Assembly (NCBI GenBank): GCA_029781865.1 | Contig: JAKOVW010000052.1 | Span: 124,001-188,000 of the forward strand | DNA length: 64,000 nt | Source: Bacteroidota bacterium | GTDB taxonomy: Bacteria > Bacteroidota > Bacteroidia > Chitinophagales > Saprospiraceae | Direction of reading: 5' to 3' | Part shown: piece after piece, positions 17,376 through 27,018 of the stretch | Numbering within the stretch: the stretch's first letter is position 1 | Layout: the number at the start of each line of letters is the position of its first letter | The notes under the pieces: model-generated | Told to the model about the DNA's origin: nothing | What the model saw: the letters and a program-made list of their open reading frames with translations, nothing else | The model's database searches: none | Translations under genes and position numbers: made by a program

Positions 17376-17629
17376 ATGGATAATTGATGAATATAATTTA
17401 CATATCAGAGTGCTAGGGGCCTTCCGGATGGATTACCGGATCACGATTTAATAAAAACTCTTTAAATATACAAAACTTATTGAATTAGGTTGAAAACACA
17501 AGCCAAAACAATTTTAAAGGCTATAACCAGCTTTATCTAAAATGAGGATTCATTGCAGATTATAATTTAACACCCCCTGGCTATTGCAAGATCTCATTCT
17601 GGCAACATTTTTGCTGGCTCTATTCCAAT

Positions 17630-18796
17630 ATGGACATTTTTCAGCGTTCCATCAAATTACATGAAGAATTAAGAGGGAAAATAACGGTAGAAAACAAGCT
17701 GGATATCAGGACTAAAGAAGACCTGTCCCTGGCTTATTCCCCCGGAGTTGCTGCCCCCTGCGAAGAGATTCATGCCGAGCCTACCAAGGTATATGACTAT
17801 ACCATCAAGGGCAATACTGTTGCTATTATTAGTGATGGTTCTGCCGTATTGGGTCTGGGCAATATCGGTGCACATGCTGCCATACCGGTCATGGAGGGCA
17901 AAGCCATGCTCTTTAAGCGATTCGCCGGAATCAATGGTTTTCCCATTTGCCTGTTGACTCAGGATACCGAAGAAATTATTTCGATTGTTAAAAATATAGC
18001 CCCTGTTTTCGGGGGTATCAACCTGGAAGATATCTCCTCACCCCGCTGTTTTGAAATTGAAGAAAGACTGCAAAACATCGGAATCCCTGTTTTTCATGAT
18101 GATCAGCATGGTACGGCCATTGTCGTTTTGGCCGCTTTGATGAATTATTGCCGTTTGACCGGTCGCAAACTGGAGGATCTGAAAATTGTGATCAATGGCG
18201 CCGGAGCTGCCGGCATAGCCATCTCAAGATATTTGGGAAAAAAGGATCATGAAGCCGTAAATCAACGGATTGCTAAAGAAATTATCATGTGCGATACCCA
18301 TGGAATTATCCATGCAAAACGGGATGACCTAACGGATATTAAATTGGAATTATTGAATTATACCAATCCGCGTAATATTACCGGAACAGTTTCAGACGCC
18401 TTACCCGGAGCTGATGTTTTTATTGGTGTCAGTAAAGCAAATTTGCTCAACAGGAATCATATTCAATCCATGGCGAAAGACCCGTTGATACTGGCATTGG
18501 CGAATCCAATTCCGGAAATTTTGCCGGAAGAAGCCATGGCCGGTGGTGCTTTCATCGTTTGTACCGGTAGATCCGATTTTCCAAACCAGGTGAATAATGT
18601 ACTGGCATTCCCTGGGATATTTCTGGGAGCTTTGCATGCGCGTGCACCCAGGATCACGCTCACCATGAAATTCGCTGCTGCTGAGGCCATAGCGAATGCA
18701 GTAACCGAACCCAGGAGAGATCTCATAATACCACCAACTTTGGATGAGTCCATCGCACACAGAGTTGCAAAAGCAGTAGTCGATTCCTGTCATTAA
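17630..18796 (+). CDS. Malic enzyme, short form (NAD(P)-dependent)
   Basis: A 388-residue malate dehydrogenase (oxaloacetate-decarboxylating). It converts malate to pyruvate and CO2. Visible signatures: AYSPGVAAPCEEI (catalytic Tyr region), GKAMLFKRFAG (catalytic Lys region), FHDDQHGTAIV with the metal-binding acidic residues, and the Rossmann GAGAAGIAI. It ends after the NAD domain and lacks the C-terminal phosphotransacetylase-like domain of the long MaeB enzymes of many Gram-negatives. It starts at an ATG preceded by a C-rich leader, in a run of + strand genes of metabolism. Confidence 0.92.
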   Translation: MDIFQRSIKLHEELRGKITVENKLDIRTKEDLSLAYSPGVAAPCEEIHAEPTKVYDYTIKGNTVAIISDGSAVLGLGNIGAHAAIPVMEGKAMLFKRFAGINGFPICLLTQDTEEIISIVKNIAPVFGGINLEDISSPRCFEIEERLQNIGIPVFHDDQHGTAIVVLAALMNYCRLTGRKLEDLKIVINGAGAAGIAISRYLGKKDHEAVNQRIAKEIIMCDTHGIIHAKRDDLTDIKLELLNYTNPRNITGTVSDALPGADVFIGVSKANLLNRNHIQSMAKDPLILALANPIPEILPEEAMAGGAFIVCTGRSDFPNQVNNVLAFPGIFLGALHARAPRITLTMKFAAAEAIANAVTEPRRDLIIPPTLDESIAHRVAKAVVDSCH

Positions 18797-18852
18797 GCGA
18801 TTCCGTTTTACAGGCTGGCTTTCATTATCTATCTTTGGACCTCGCTCCAATC

Positions 18853-20289
18853 ATGACTTTCATATCAACAGAACCGGAAATTAAAGAACAGATTTTTAAG
18901 AAATTTGAAAATCTGCGTTCTGCATTTAGACAAACTCCGGTGATCTCAATACAAGAGAGACTGCAGCGGTTAGCTAAGCTTGAAGAAAATTTAATTCGCT
19001 TTAAAAGCAAGATAGCCTTTGCGCTTCACGAGGATTTTAATAAGCCGGAATTTGAATCAGATACTTCTGAAATTTTAACCTGTCTTGTTGAATTAAGAAA
19101 AGCAAAAAAGGAATTGCACCATTGGGTTAAACCAAAGAAGGTAGCTACGCCAACCGAACTTACAGGTACGCGCCATTACATTCGGTACGAACCAAAAGGC
19201 GTTGTTTTGATCATTTCTCCATGGAACTATCCTGTGAATCTGAGTTTGATTCCGTTGATCGCAGCATGGTCCGCGGGAAACAGAATCATACTCAAACCTT
19301 CTGAATTTAGCCGACAGACATCCAGGGTGATTGAAGAATTGATTCAACAAACTTTTTCAGGCGATGAAGTGGTTGTAATTAATGGTAATGCGGAAGTTGC
19401 TGAAGAGCTGGTGCATTTACCCTTTAATCATATTTTTTTTACAGGATCCGCAAACACAGCAATTAAAATAAGTAAAATCGCTGCGGATCATTTGACTCCA
19501 TTGACTTTGGAACTGGGAGGAAAAACGCCGGTCATTATAGATGCCGGGGTTGATTTAAACGCTTTAGTGAAAGACATCGCATATGCTAAATGTCTGAATG
19601 CAGGTCAAACCTGTGTTTCTCCTGATTTTATATTAATTCCGGAACACATGAAGCAGGATTTCATTTCGGAATGGAATTCTGCAATTCAAAGTTTCTACGG
19701 TAATGATCTGATTTCGAATGCAGATTACTCCGGCCTCATTCACGAAAGGCATTATCTAAGATTGCTGAATATCATTCAGGAAAGCCTTGATCAGGGTGCT
19801 GTACTTACTGAGCCGATACAAAGAGATCCGTTACTTCGAAAAATAAAACCCGTTTTATTATTAAATTCGGATTGGGATCATGCTTCCATGCAGGAAGAAA
19901 ATTTTGGTCCGGTATTGCCCATCATTTCTTATGAAAATATACAGGATGCATTGCTGTCATTGCAATCTATGAAACGGCCATTGACACTGTATATTTTTAG
20001 TAAAAACAAAAAATGGATTCAAAATATACTGGATAGCATTCGATCCGGCGGAGTGAGCATTAATAATTGTTTACTGAATTACTGCAATTTCAATTTGCCA
20101 TTTGGCGGAGATCATCATAGCGGGCATGGATTTAATCATGGAAAAAGTGGATTTGAAACTTTTTCGCATCAGAGAGCGGTTAGTGTACAAGGACGTTTCT
20201 TCAACCCGCTTCGCTTTTTTTATCCGCCATTCACTAAGAATAAAGTTAATATAAAAAATTTAGCGCTTAAACTTTTAGGAAAAATATGA
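18853..20289 (+). CDS. Aldehyde dehydrogenase (class 3-like)
   Basis: A 478-residue NAD(P)-dependent aldehyde dehydrogenase. The frame opens at a TTG at 18835, but ATG 18853 is the better start. Catalytic Cys254 is in NAGQTCVSP and Glu220 in LELGGKTPVI; the cofactor-binding SPWNYPVNL and FTGSANTA are present. The lack of a long N-terminal extension and the C-terminal tail (rich in aromatic and basic residues) fit the ALDH3-type enzymes that act on fatty aldehydes. The stop overlaps the start of the following peptidase gene by 4 bases. Confidence 0.9.
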   Translation: MTFISTEPEIKEQIFKKFENLRSAFRQTPVISIQERLQRLAKLEENLIRFKSKIAFALHEDFNKPEFESDTSEILTCLVELRKAKKELHHWVKPKKVATPTELTGTRHYIRYEPKGVVLIISPWNYPVNLSLIPLIAAWSAGNRIILKPSEFSRQTSRVIEELIQQTFSGDEVVVINGNAEVAEELVHLPFNHIFFTGSANTAIKISKIAADHLTPLTLELGGKTPVIIDAGVDLNALVKDIAYAKCLNAGQTCVSPDFILIPEHMKQDFISEWNSAIQSFYGNDLISNADYSGLIHERHYLRLLNIIQESLDQGAVLTEPIQRDPLLRKIKPVLLLNSDWDHASMQEENFGPVLPIISYENIQDALLSLQSMKRPLTLYIFSKNKKWIQNILDSIRSGGVSINNCLLNYCNFNLPFGGDHHSGHGFNHGKSGFETFSHQRAVSVQGRFFNPLRFFYPPFTKNKVNIKNLALKLLGKI

Positions 20290-22457
20290 AATCAATTATT
20301 TTCATTTTGCAATTTGGATTTTTTGTCGGTTTTATAGCATCCGCACAATTAAAGGAAATCACCCTGGAAGATATCTATGAAAAAGGGACGTTTAGCGGAA
20401 AGGGAATTCCGGGATTCAATTTTACAAAAGATGGTCTACATTATACCATGCTAAAGGATTCAAAAATTTCCAAATACTATTTGCAAAATGGAAATTACAA
20501 GGAGGATGTATTTAATGCGGATACCGATGGCGATGGAATGCTTAAAGGCAAGATGGAAACGTATTCATTCAGCGCCGATGAATCGAAAATTTTAATTGCA
20601 ACAGCTTCAGAGCATATTTACAGGTATTCAATGATAGGAGAATACTATGTATATGATTTGAAAACAAAAAAGCTGCAACGCATTTATCCTTCCGGGAAAA
20701 TCAAGTATCCTGCATTTAATCCACAGGGAGACAAGGTGGCTTTTGTTTATGAAAATGATTTATATTATCAGGAACTGAATACCGACAAAATAATCCGTGT
20801 CACCAAAGATGGTAAGCGGAATTCCATAATAAACGGGAGTTCGGATTGGGTATATGAAGAAGAATTTACACTGACCCGCAGTTATGAATGGTCGCCATCC
20901 GGAGATCAGATCGCTTTTTTGAGATTTGATGAAAGCAATGTAAAGGAATTTACATTGGAGTATTATAGAAATGGAGTTTACCCGGAACCATATACATTTA
21001 AATATCCTAAAGTTGGTGAAGCGAATGCCAGTTTAACTGTTTGGAATTATTCATTAAAAAACAAAAAACTAAAACCAGTTGATATAGGTAAACGCGAAGA
21101 CGATTATATACCCAGAATCAAATGGACCAACAGCAATGACGAATTATGTATTCTGTGGATGAACCGGAATCAGAATGACCTGAAACTTATTCTTGCCAAT
21201 ACCTCAAATGATCATTTTAGAGTTTTGCTGGAAGAAAAAAATAAATATTATGTGGATATACATGATAATCTGACTTTTTTGAAAAATGGCCGGTTTTTAT
21301 GGACCAGTGAGATGGATGGCTACAATCAATTGTATCTCTATGATATGTCCGGTAAGCTAATACGCCAGATTACCAGGGGTTCAAAAGAGATCACGGAATT
21401 TTACGGTTTAGATGAGAAGGAAAAATATGCTTTGATTCAATGTTCCGAAAATGATGGCCTGGAGCGCAAAATTTATTCTGTATCCCTGGAAGATGGCAAA
21501 TTGAATTGTTTGACAAATTCTCCGGGTACACACTCTGCACAAGTGAGCCCGGGCTTGAAATTTATGGTGCTGTCTACTTCAGACATCAGTAATCCGCCGG
21601 TTTATCGCATCGCCGATGGGGACGGCAGGGAATTGAGAATATTGGAAAACAATGCGGTGCTAAAGGACAAATTAAAGGAATATCTGGTATCGGAATTGGA
21701 ACTGACTAAAATTGGAAACAGGCAAGATATCGATTTAAATGCAATCATGATTAAACCTAAGAATTTTGATCAGAATAAAAAGTATCCGGTGTTTATGTTT
21801 TTATATGGTGGTCCCGGAAGTCAGGAAGTATTGAATAAATGGAATAGCTTTGGGTATTATTGGTGGTTGCAGATGATTGCGCAAAAGGGATATATCATTT
21901 GTATAGTAGACAACAGAGGTACTGGCGGCAGAGGAGAAGAATTTAAAAAAATGACTTATCTTCAGTTGGGAAAACTGGAAACAGAAGATCAGATTGATGC
22001 TGCTAAATATCTTGCTTCACTTCCCTATGTGGATAAAGGCAGAATAGGAATTTTTGGATGGAGTTATGGCGGTTATATGTCGAGTTTATGTATCCTTAAG
22101 GGAAATGATGTGTTTAAATCAGCTATTGCCGTTGCTCCTGTTACAAATTGGAAATGGTATGATTCAATTTATACCGAACGGTTCATGAGACGTACTTCGG
22201 ATAATCAAAAAGGATATGAAGAGAATTCTCCTGTTAATTTTGCCGATCGTTTGAAGGGAAATTACTTATTGGTGCATGGGTTGGCGGATGACAACGTGCA
22301 TTTTCAGAATTCTGCAGAAATGGCCAATGCGTTGATCAAAAATAAAAAGCAGTTTGACACCTATTATTATCCAAACCGGAATCATGGGATTAGTGGTCAG
22401 AATGCAAGGATTCATCTGTTTACAAAAATGACATCATTTGTTTTGGAAAAAATATAA
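20286..22457 (+). CDS. S9 family peptidase (DPP-IV type)
   Basis: A 723-residue periplasmic peptidase with a signal peptide (residues about 1-20, ending IASAQ). Residues about 40-470 form the eight-bladed beta-propeller; the double Glu motif DWVYEEEF that binds the substrate N terminus is visible. The C-terminal alpha/beta-hydrolase domain has the nucleophile Ser593 in GWSYGGYMS, Asp668 in ADDNVH and His700 in NHGISG. This is the full dipeptidyl peptidase IV triad; it removes Xaa-Pro dipeptides from peptides. Its start overlaps the aldehyde dehydrogenase stop by 4 bases. Confidence 0.92.
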   Translation: MKSIIFILQFGFFVGFIASAQLKEITLEDIYEKGTFSGKGIPGFNFTKDGLHYTMLKDSKISKYYLQNGNYKEDVFNADTDGDGMLKGKMETYSFSADESKILIATASEHIYRYSMIGEYYVYDLKTKKLQRIYPSGKIKYPAFNPQGDKVAFVYENDLYYQELNTDKIIRVTKDGKRNSIINGSSDWVYEEEFTLTRSYEWSPSGDQIAFLRFDESNVKEFTLEYYRNGVYPEPYTFKYPKVGEANASLTVWNYSLKNKKLKPVDIGKREDDYIPRIKWTNSNDELCILWMNRNQNDLKLILANTSNDHFRVLLEEKNKYYVDIHDNLTFLKNGRFLWTSEMDGYNQLYLYDMSGKLIRQITRGSKEITEFYGLDEKEKYALIQCSENDGLERKIYSVSLEDGKLNCLTNSPGTHSAQVSPGLKFMVLSTSDISNPPVYRIADGDGRELRILENNAVLKDKLKEYLVSELELTKIGNRQDIDLNAIMIKPKNFDQNKKYPVFMFLYGGPGSQEVLNKWNSFGYYWWLQMIAQKGYIICIVDNRGTGGRGEEFKKMTYLQLGKLETEDQIDAAKYLASLPYVDKGRIGIFGWSYGGYMSSLCILKGNDVFKSAIAVAPVTNWKWYDSIYTERFMRRTSDNQKGYEENSPVNFADRLKGNYLLVHGLADDNVHFQNSAEMANALIKNKKQFDTYYYPNRNHGISGQNARIHLFTKMTSFVLEKI

Positions 22458-22467
22458 ATTGAACTTT

Positions 22468-22944
22468 ATGAAAAATGTCTTTACGTTTATTGGAATAATA
22501 TGTTTGTTGCTTATGTCTTGCGGAAGTACCATGACGTTGGTTAATCCTAAACCAATTGAGGTTGATTGGATCGTGGGTGTCTGGAAGCAAAAGGATAAGG
22601 ATGCTTATGAGAAATGGGTTAAAATTTCTGATGTGGAATACAAAGGTCTGGCTTATAATCTGGATGCCGGCTTTGCCACAATCACTGAAAATATGCGGAT
22701 CATATCAAAAGGTAAAGATGAGTGGTATTTTGAGGCCATTCTTAAAGAAAACAATAATGTTCCTGTATTATTCAAATGGGTGCCTGATCCGGTTGTGGCG
22801 TTAAAGTTTGTCAATGAAAAACACGATTTTCCGCAAATTGTGCAGTATAACCGGGAAGCCTATGATGTGATGTCTGCATCCATATCCAATATGTCAGGTG
22901 ATAAGAGAATTATTTTTGATTACAGTCGTTACGTGACCCAGTGA
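22468..22944 (+). CDS. DUF6265-like lipoprotein
   Basis: A frame opens at 22438 but ATG 22468 directly precedes a lipoprotein signal (MKNVFTFIGIICLLLMSC, Cys at residue 18), giving 158 residues. The mature part has the DUF6265 pattern: WIVGVWKQ at the start, a central ISKGKDEWYFEA, and FVNEKHDFPQIVQYNR near the end. These small beta-rich proteins are exported and of unknown role. The gene starts 10 bases after the peptidase stop, and its stop overlaps the smpB start by 4 bases. Confidence 0.75.
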   Translation: MKNVFTFIGIICLLLMSCGSTMTLVNPKPIEVDWIVGVWKQKDKDAYEKWVKISDVEYKGLAYNLDAGFATITENMRIISKGKDEWYFEAILKENNNVPVLFKWVPDPVVALKFVNEKHDFPQIVQYNREAYDVMSASISNMSGDKRIIFDYSRYVTQ

Positions 22945-23390
22945 AAGATATCGAAATTATAAATCGCAAGGCCAGTCATCTTTATCATTTTCTTCAATCG
23001 TTTGAAGCCGGAATTTTATTGACAGGAGCTGAGGTTAAAGCCATAAAAACAGGGAATGCAAATTTAAGTGATGCCTATTGTGTGATTGAGCAGGGTGAGG
23101 TATGGATCAAGAATATGCACATATCCGAATACAAACAAAGCAGAGATTTGGAATACAATCCCAAACGCAATCGCAAATTGTTGCTCAACAAAGCGGAAAT
23201 CCGCAAAATCGAACGAAAAATTACGGAAAAAGGAAACACCTTGATTCCATATAAATTGTATGTCACTGACCGCGGATTTATTAAAATGGAAATTGTAGTA
23301 GCTTCAGGTAAAAAAGCTTTCGATAAACGCGAGTCGATTAAAGAAAAAGATGAGAAAAGGTCAATGGAGCGTGACTTTAAATTGAGGTGA
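22941..23390 (+). CDS. smpB: SsrA-binding protein SmpB
   Basis: A 149-residue RNA-binding protein of trans-translation, which delivers tmRNA to stalled ribosomes. It starts at a GTG that overlaps the previous stop by 4 bases. Signatures are INRKASHLYHFLQSFEAGI, LTGAEVKAIKTGNANLSDAY, and the basic C-terminal tail FDKRESIKEKDEKRSMERD, which folds in the decoding centre. The length is normal for the family. No tmRNA (ssrA) gene was seen in the window. Confidence 0.95.
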   Translation: MKDIEIINRKASHLYHFLQSFEAGILLTGAEVKAIKTGNANLSDAYCVIEQGEVWIKNMHISEYKQSRDLEYNPKRNRKLLLNKAEIRKIERKITEKGNTLIPYKLYVTDRGFIKMEIVVASGKKAFDKRESIKEKDEKRSMERDFKLR

Positions 23391-23656
23391 TGTAAAAAAT
23401 GCTGAGGTATGAAATAAATTGTTCTTTGCAATTTGAATAATTTTTGTCACCATTTTTCATTTTGATCTGGTATTACAACTCTTCCTCTTCAGCAAAATGA
23501 ATCTGTTCATGTATTCCTGGTAATTTAACTGCTCGTTGCATATTTGGATGTAATTGAATTTTGCAAATCCTTGTTAAAATTATAGCTGAAACTTCCAGGC
23601 GCATCTTAAAAAACATTTTGTTATAAACTCCAATTTGTTTATTATTTTGCACATCT

Positions 23657-25690
23657 ATGAAAACCTGTTTTAGTCTTTTCTTTACAAATCTTGCGTTTCT
23701 GTTTTTAAACGCACAACAGCCAATCATTACAATAGACCCGGCGACAAAATTCCAGGTCATTGACGGATTTGGTGCGCATCAGGGCAATTCAGATGTAGAT
23801 CAGGTTTGGTGGCAAGTTCTTTATTTTTATGACCTTGAAGCAAGCATGTATAGAGTGGATCTGACTCCGGTGTTGCGTTCACCTTATTCTGATTTGAATT
23901 ATTATTCACCATGGTTTATGGGATCTGCTACAAAAAGTCCATTCAACCTGGAGGATCCGGCAAATCCAAATGGACCTGAAGGGAATCGCGTACGCACTTA
24001 TACAGGCCCCAATGATTATTCGCGATTATTCGGTAGTCGCAATGCACCTATTGCGGTGATGGGTCCGGATATCGAAAAGAATATTTCTTATTTTGTATAT
24101 CATCAGGAATCGGCAATTGATTTGGGAAAACAAATAAAAACACAGCTCGGCGATTTTAAACTTATCGGTTCCTTTTGGTCTCCATTGCCCTGGGTGAAAA
24201 TTTCTTCGGGAAACCGCTATCCGCAAAATTCATGGCCTGGTCCTGTAATCAATACGCCCTGGCCATTTATCTGGGGTGGAAATTTTGCAGGTGGAAAATT
24301 GGATGTATCTGATCAACCTTTGCAGGTCTTCAATGATCAATCACAGGGAGGCAATGGTCCTACAAGTTCTCTGACACAATTTGCCAGAAGTACTGCAGCT
24401 TATATTTTGGGTTTTCAGCGATTTCATCAAATCACTTTTTATGCTATCAGCATTCAAAATGAATTAAACTTTGAGGAATTTTATAATTCAGCAACATATC
24501 CGCTTTCATCTCAATACATCGCAGCGTTGAAATCTGTCCGCAACGAATTCAACAAGTATCCTGAATTGAAGGACATTAAAATTATGGGCCCTGAAGATTT
24601 AATGGGAGGTGATTCATATGGTATGTGGGAATACGGCGGTCCCGTTCATAAAAACCTGCAGTACCTCAAAAACATTGCTGCAGATTCAGTTGCATTTTCA
24701 GCTATCGATTTCTTCTGCATTCACGGTTACGCAAATGATGGTGTCAGTTCTGCAGGTGCAAATCCCATACAGTGGGATTGGTGGGTGAACGGTTGGAATG
24801 CAAGTCCTGCTCCGGGGATTCCGGCAAATGTAAAAGGATTTGCATCATTTGGTAAAAAATCATGGATGACAGAAACATCCGGTGAATACATGGATTGGTT
24901 ATATCCAAAGTCTGGATTTCCGGGAGATGGTGGTTTTGGAGTCGGATTGCGCATTCATCAGGCACTGACTACAGGAATGGAAAGTGCATGGTTGTATTGG
25001 ACATTCACAGACAGCGAAAGTAATGGCAATGTAAGTCGTTATGGACTTACCAATTCAGGTGCTGGATCTGCTTCACCAAAATATGTCGCTGCCAAACACT
25101 TTTATAAATTTATCAGACCTGGTGCTGTAAGGGTTTCTGCAACAGTTACCAATTCAAATGGAATATCAGCAAGTGCTTATCTGCACGAACAGAATCATAC
25201 CTTAACCATAATCATTTTAAATGCATCTGCAACACCTCAACTGAGCTCAATCGAATTTCCATCGATATTGACATCTTTCACAGCGTATACCTCAGGCGAA
25301 TATTCCTATTGGAAACAATCAACTATTCCGGCATTAAACGGACAGGCTGATGTTAATGTACCTGCTTATGGAATGGTGACATTGACAGGAAATACGATGA
25401 TTAGCTCAAATCAGGATGTTTTTGAAAAAACAAGTTTCAATTTACGGATTCAACCCAATCCATTTGTTGAGTCCACATCTGTTTCATTTCTGTTAAATCA
25501 TCGAGAACAGGTCTGTATGAATGTACACGACATGAATGGAAATTTCATAAAATCCATTTTAAATGAAAGCCTGTGTGCAGGTATCCATTTCATTACCTTA
25601 AAATCATTGGAATTAGCAGCCGGTTTATATTATCTCGATTTACAAACTTCCGGCCGCAAAGAAACAATGAAAGTTGTGATCATAAAGTAG
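23657..25690 (+). CDS. Secreted GH30-family glycosidase with T9SS sorting domain
   Basis: A 677-residue secreted enzyme. The signal peptide (residues about 1-18) ends LNAQQ. Residues about 22-480 are a GH30-like (beta/alpha)8 barrel starting FQVIDGFGAHQGNS. The acid/base glutamate is Glu269 in QNELNF, where the usual QNEPNF has Pro changed to Leu. The nucleophile is Glu406 in TETSGEYMDW. A beta-sandwich domain follows (residues about 480-580), and residues about 590-677 are a type IX secretion sorting domain (IQPNPFVESTSVSF ... GLYYLDLQTSGRKETMKVVII). GH30 enzymes cleave beta-1,6-glucans, xylans or related glycans; the substrate is not certain. Confidence 0.85.
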   Translation: MKTCFSLFFTNLAFLFLNAQQPIITIDPATKFQVIDGFGAHQGNSDVDQVWWQVLYFYDLEASMYRVDLTPVLRSPYSDLNYYSPWFMGSATKSPFNLEDPANPNGPEGNRVRTYTGPNDYSRLFGSRNAPIAVMGPDIEKNISYFVYHQESAIDLGKQIKTQLGDFKLIGSFWSPLPWVKISSGNRYPQNSWPGPVINTPWPFIWGGNFAGGKLDVSDQPLQVFNDQSQGGNGPTSSLTQFARSTAAYILGFQRFHQITFYAISIQNELNFEEFYNSATYPLSSQYIAALKSVRNEFNKYPELKDIKIMGPEDLMGGDSYGMWEYGGPVHKNLQYLKNIAADSVAFSAIDFFCIHGYANDGVSSAGANPIQWDWWVNGWNASPAPGIPANVKGFASFGKKSWMTETSGEYMDWLYPKSGFPGDGGFGVGLRIHQALTTGMESAWLYWTFTDSESNGNVSRYGLTNSGAGSASPKYVAAKHFYKFIRPGAVRVSATVTNSNGISASAYLHEQNHTLTIIILNASATPQLSSIEFPSILTSFTAYTSGEYSYWKQSTIPALNGQADVNVPAYGMVTLTGNTMISSNQDVFEKTSFNLRIQPNPFVESTSVSFLLNHREQVCMNVHDMNGNFIKSILNESLCAGIHFITLKSLELAAGLYYLDLQTSGRKETMKVVIIK

Positions 25691-25766
25691 TGTAGTGATT
25701 TCTTTCCTAAGTTATATTGGATTGTAATTGGAGAGCACAACATCAAAATAAATTCTTATATTTCAA

Positions 25767-25875
25767 CACTCATCACTCATCACTCATCACTCATCACTCC
25801 TAGCTCATCACTCCTAGCTCATCACTCCTAGCTCATAACTCCTAATTCCTAACTTCTAACTTCTAACTTCTTTCT
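25767..25875. repeat. Heptamer-based tandem repeat between convergent genes
   Basis: About four copies of ACTCATC, then three copies of the 14-base unit ACTCCTAGCTCATC, then degenerate AACTCCTAATTCC/AACTTCT units. It fills the gap between the stop codons of the GH30 gene and the convergent MlaD-like gene. Similar low-complexity pyrimidine-rich 7-mers occur at 36990-37133 and (as the complement) at 61957-62000. Confidence 0.8.
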
Positions 25876-25881
25876 CCTGTC

Positions 25882-26922
25882 TTATTTTTGCTCACTCTCA
25901 TCCGGAGAAGTATACTTCTCTCCTTTTCCGCCAAATACAGATAAGTGAACATAGCGTTTTGGATTCAGTCGCAGGTCTTGTAACAATAAATCGAGATTTT
26001 TTGAGCTGCGGGCCAGATTTTGGTATAGTGCAGGGTCTTTGATGAATTTGCCGAGACTTCCGGTTCCTGCATTTACATCGGTGAGAATGTTATTGAGTTT
26101 TTGTACCGTCTTTTTACTTTCATCCAAAGTTTGATTCAGTTGCTGAATCGCTTTTTTGCTTTCACTCATAGTTTCGTCTGCATTTTTTACCAGCTTGCCG
26201 GGATCAGCTTGTTTCAAACTATTTGAGATGGTTTCCAGGTTTTGCAATGAGTGGCTGATGGCATTCGCATTTTTCGAAAGACTGGCAGTCAAGACATCCA
26301 GGTTTGAAAATGAATTGTGCAGACTTTGGGAAGAACTTGTCAGCAGATGATTAAGCTGTGTAGTGGACTTAGCCAAATTATCCAGAATGATATGTATATT
26401 TTTTACTGTTGCTGCCAACTGCACATTTTTATTCTTATTGCTGGTATCGAGAATAGCATTTAATTCGCCTCCGACAGCCTGTGTGTATTCTTTTACTTCA
26501 TCCTTGCTGAACATACTTGAAAGCATACCTGCGATTTCACCTTTGATAAACGAATGATTGGGTAAGCAATCTGTTTCGCAGTATTTTCCATATTGAAGAA
26601 TAATGGCCTTTCCACCCATCAGGCCTTGTTGTACCAATAATGCTTTTGTATCGGCAGGCAATTGAATCTCGTGTTTCACATCGATAGTGACCAAAACCAT
26701 GTTTGGGTCATTGGGATCGAGTACAACTTTGGTTACAGTACCGACCTTTAAACCTCTGGTTAGCACAGGGGAGGAAGGATCCATTTGGCCAACATCCTGG
26801 TATTTGATGTAATAGGTCTTGCTTCTATCTAATAAATTACTACCCTTCAGGTATTTATATCCGAAGATTAACAAAGCCAGGGTGACTAATCCGAGTATAC
26901 CTACTTTTAATTCGTTGCGCAA
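25882..26922 (-). CDS. MlaD/MCE-family protein
   Basis: A 346-residue protein with one N-terminal transmembrane helix (VGILGLVTLALLIFGYKYL, residues about 7-25) and an MCE domain at about residues 38-120 (YYIKYQDVGQMDPSSPVLTRGLKVGTV). The rest, about residues 150-310, is a long coiled coil (NATVKNIHIILDNLAKSTTQ-like heptads), as in MlaD proteins. MlaD is the periplasmic hexameric lipid-binding part of an ABC transporter that moves phospholipid between membranes. No ABC subunits are adjacent, so the partner genes lie elsewhere. It is oriented with the amidase gene, 96 bases away. Confidence 0.85.
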   Translation of the reverse strand: MRNELKVGILGLVTLALLIFGYKYLKGSNLLDRSKTYYIKYQDVGQMDPSSPVLTRGLKVGTVTKVVLDPNDPNMVLVTIDVKHEIQLPADTKALLVQQGLMGGKAIILQYGKYCETDCLPNHSFIKGEIAGMLSSMFSKDEVKEYTQAVGGELNAILDTSNKNKNVQLAATVKNIHIILDNLAKSTTQLNHLLTSSSQSLHNSFSNLDVLTASLSKNANAISHSLQNLETISNSLKQADPGKLVKNADETMSESKKAIQQLNQTLDESKKTVQKLNNILTDVNAGTGSLGKFIKDPALYQNLARSSKNLDLLLQDLRLNPKRYVHLSVFGGKGEKYTSPDESEQK

Positions 26923-27018
26923 TTTGATGTATTCTGGTAAATGAATCTTTCTGAGCGGGCAAAATTACAATAATTGGCAATTTTAAACCCTATTAAGTAG
27001 GAATACCAAATAACCGGA

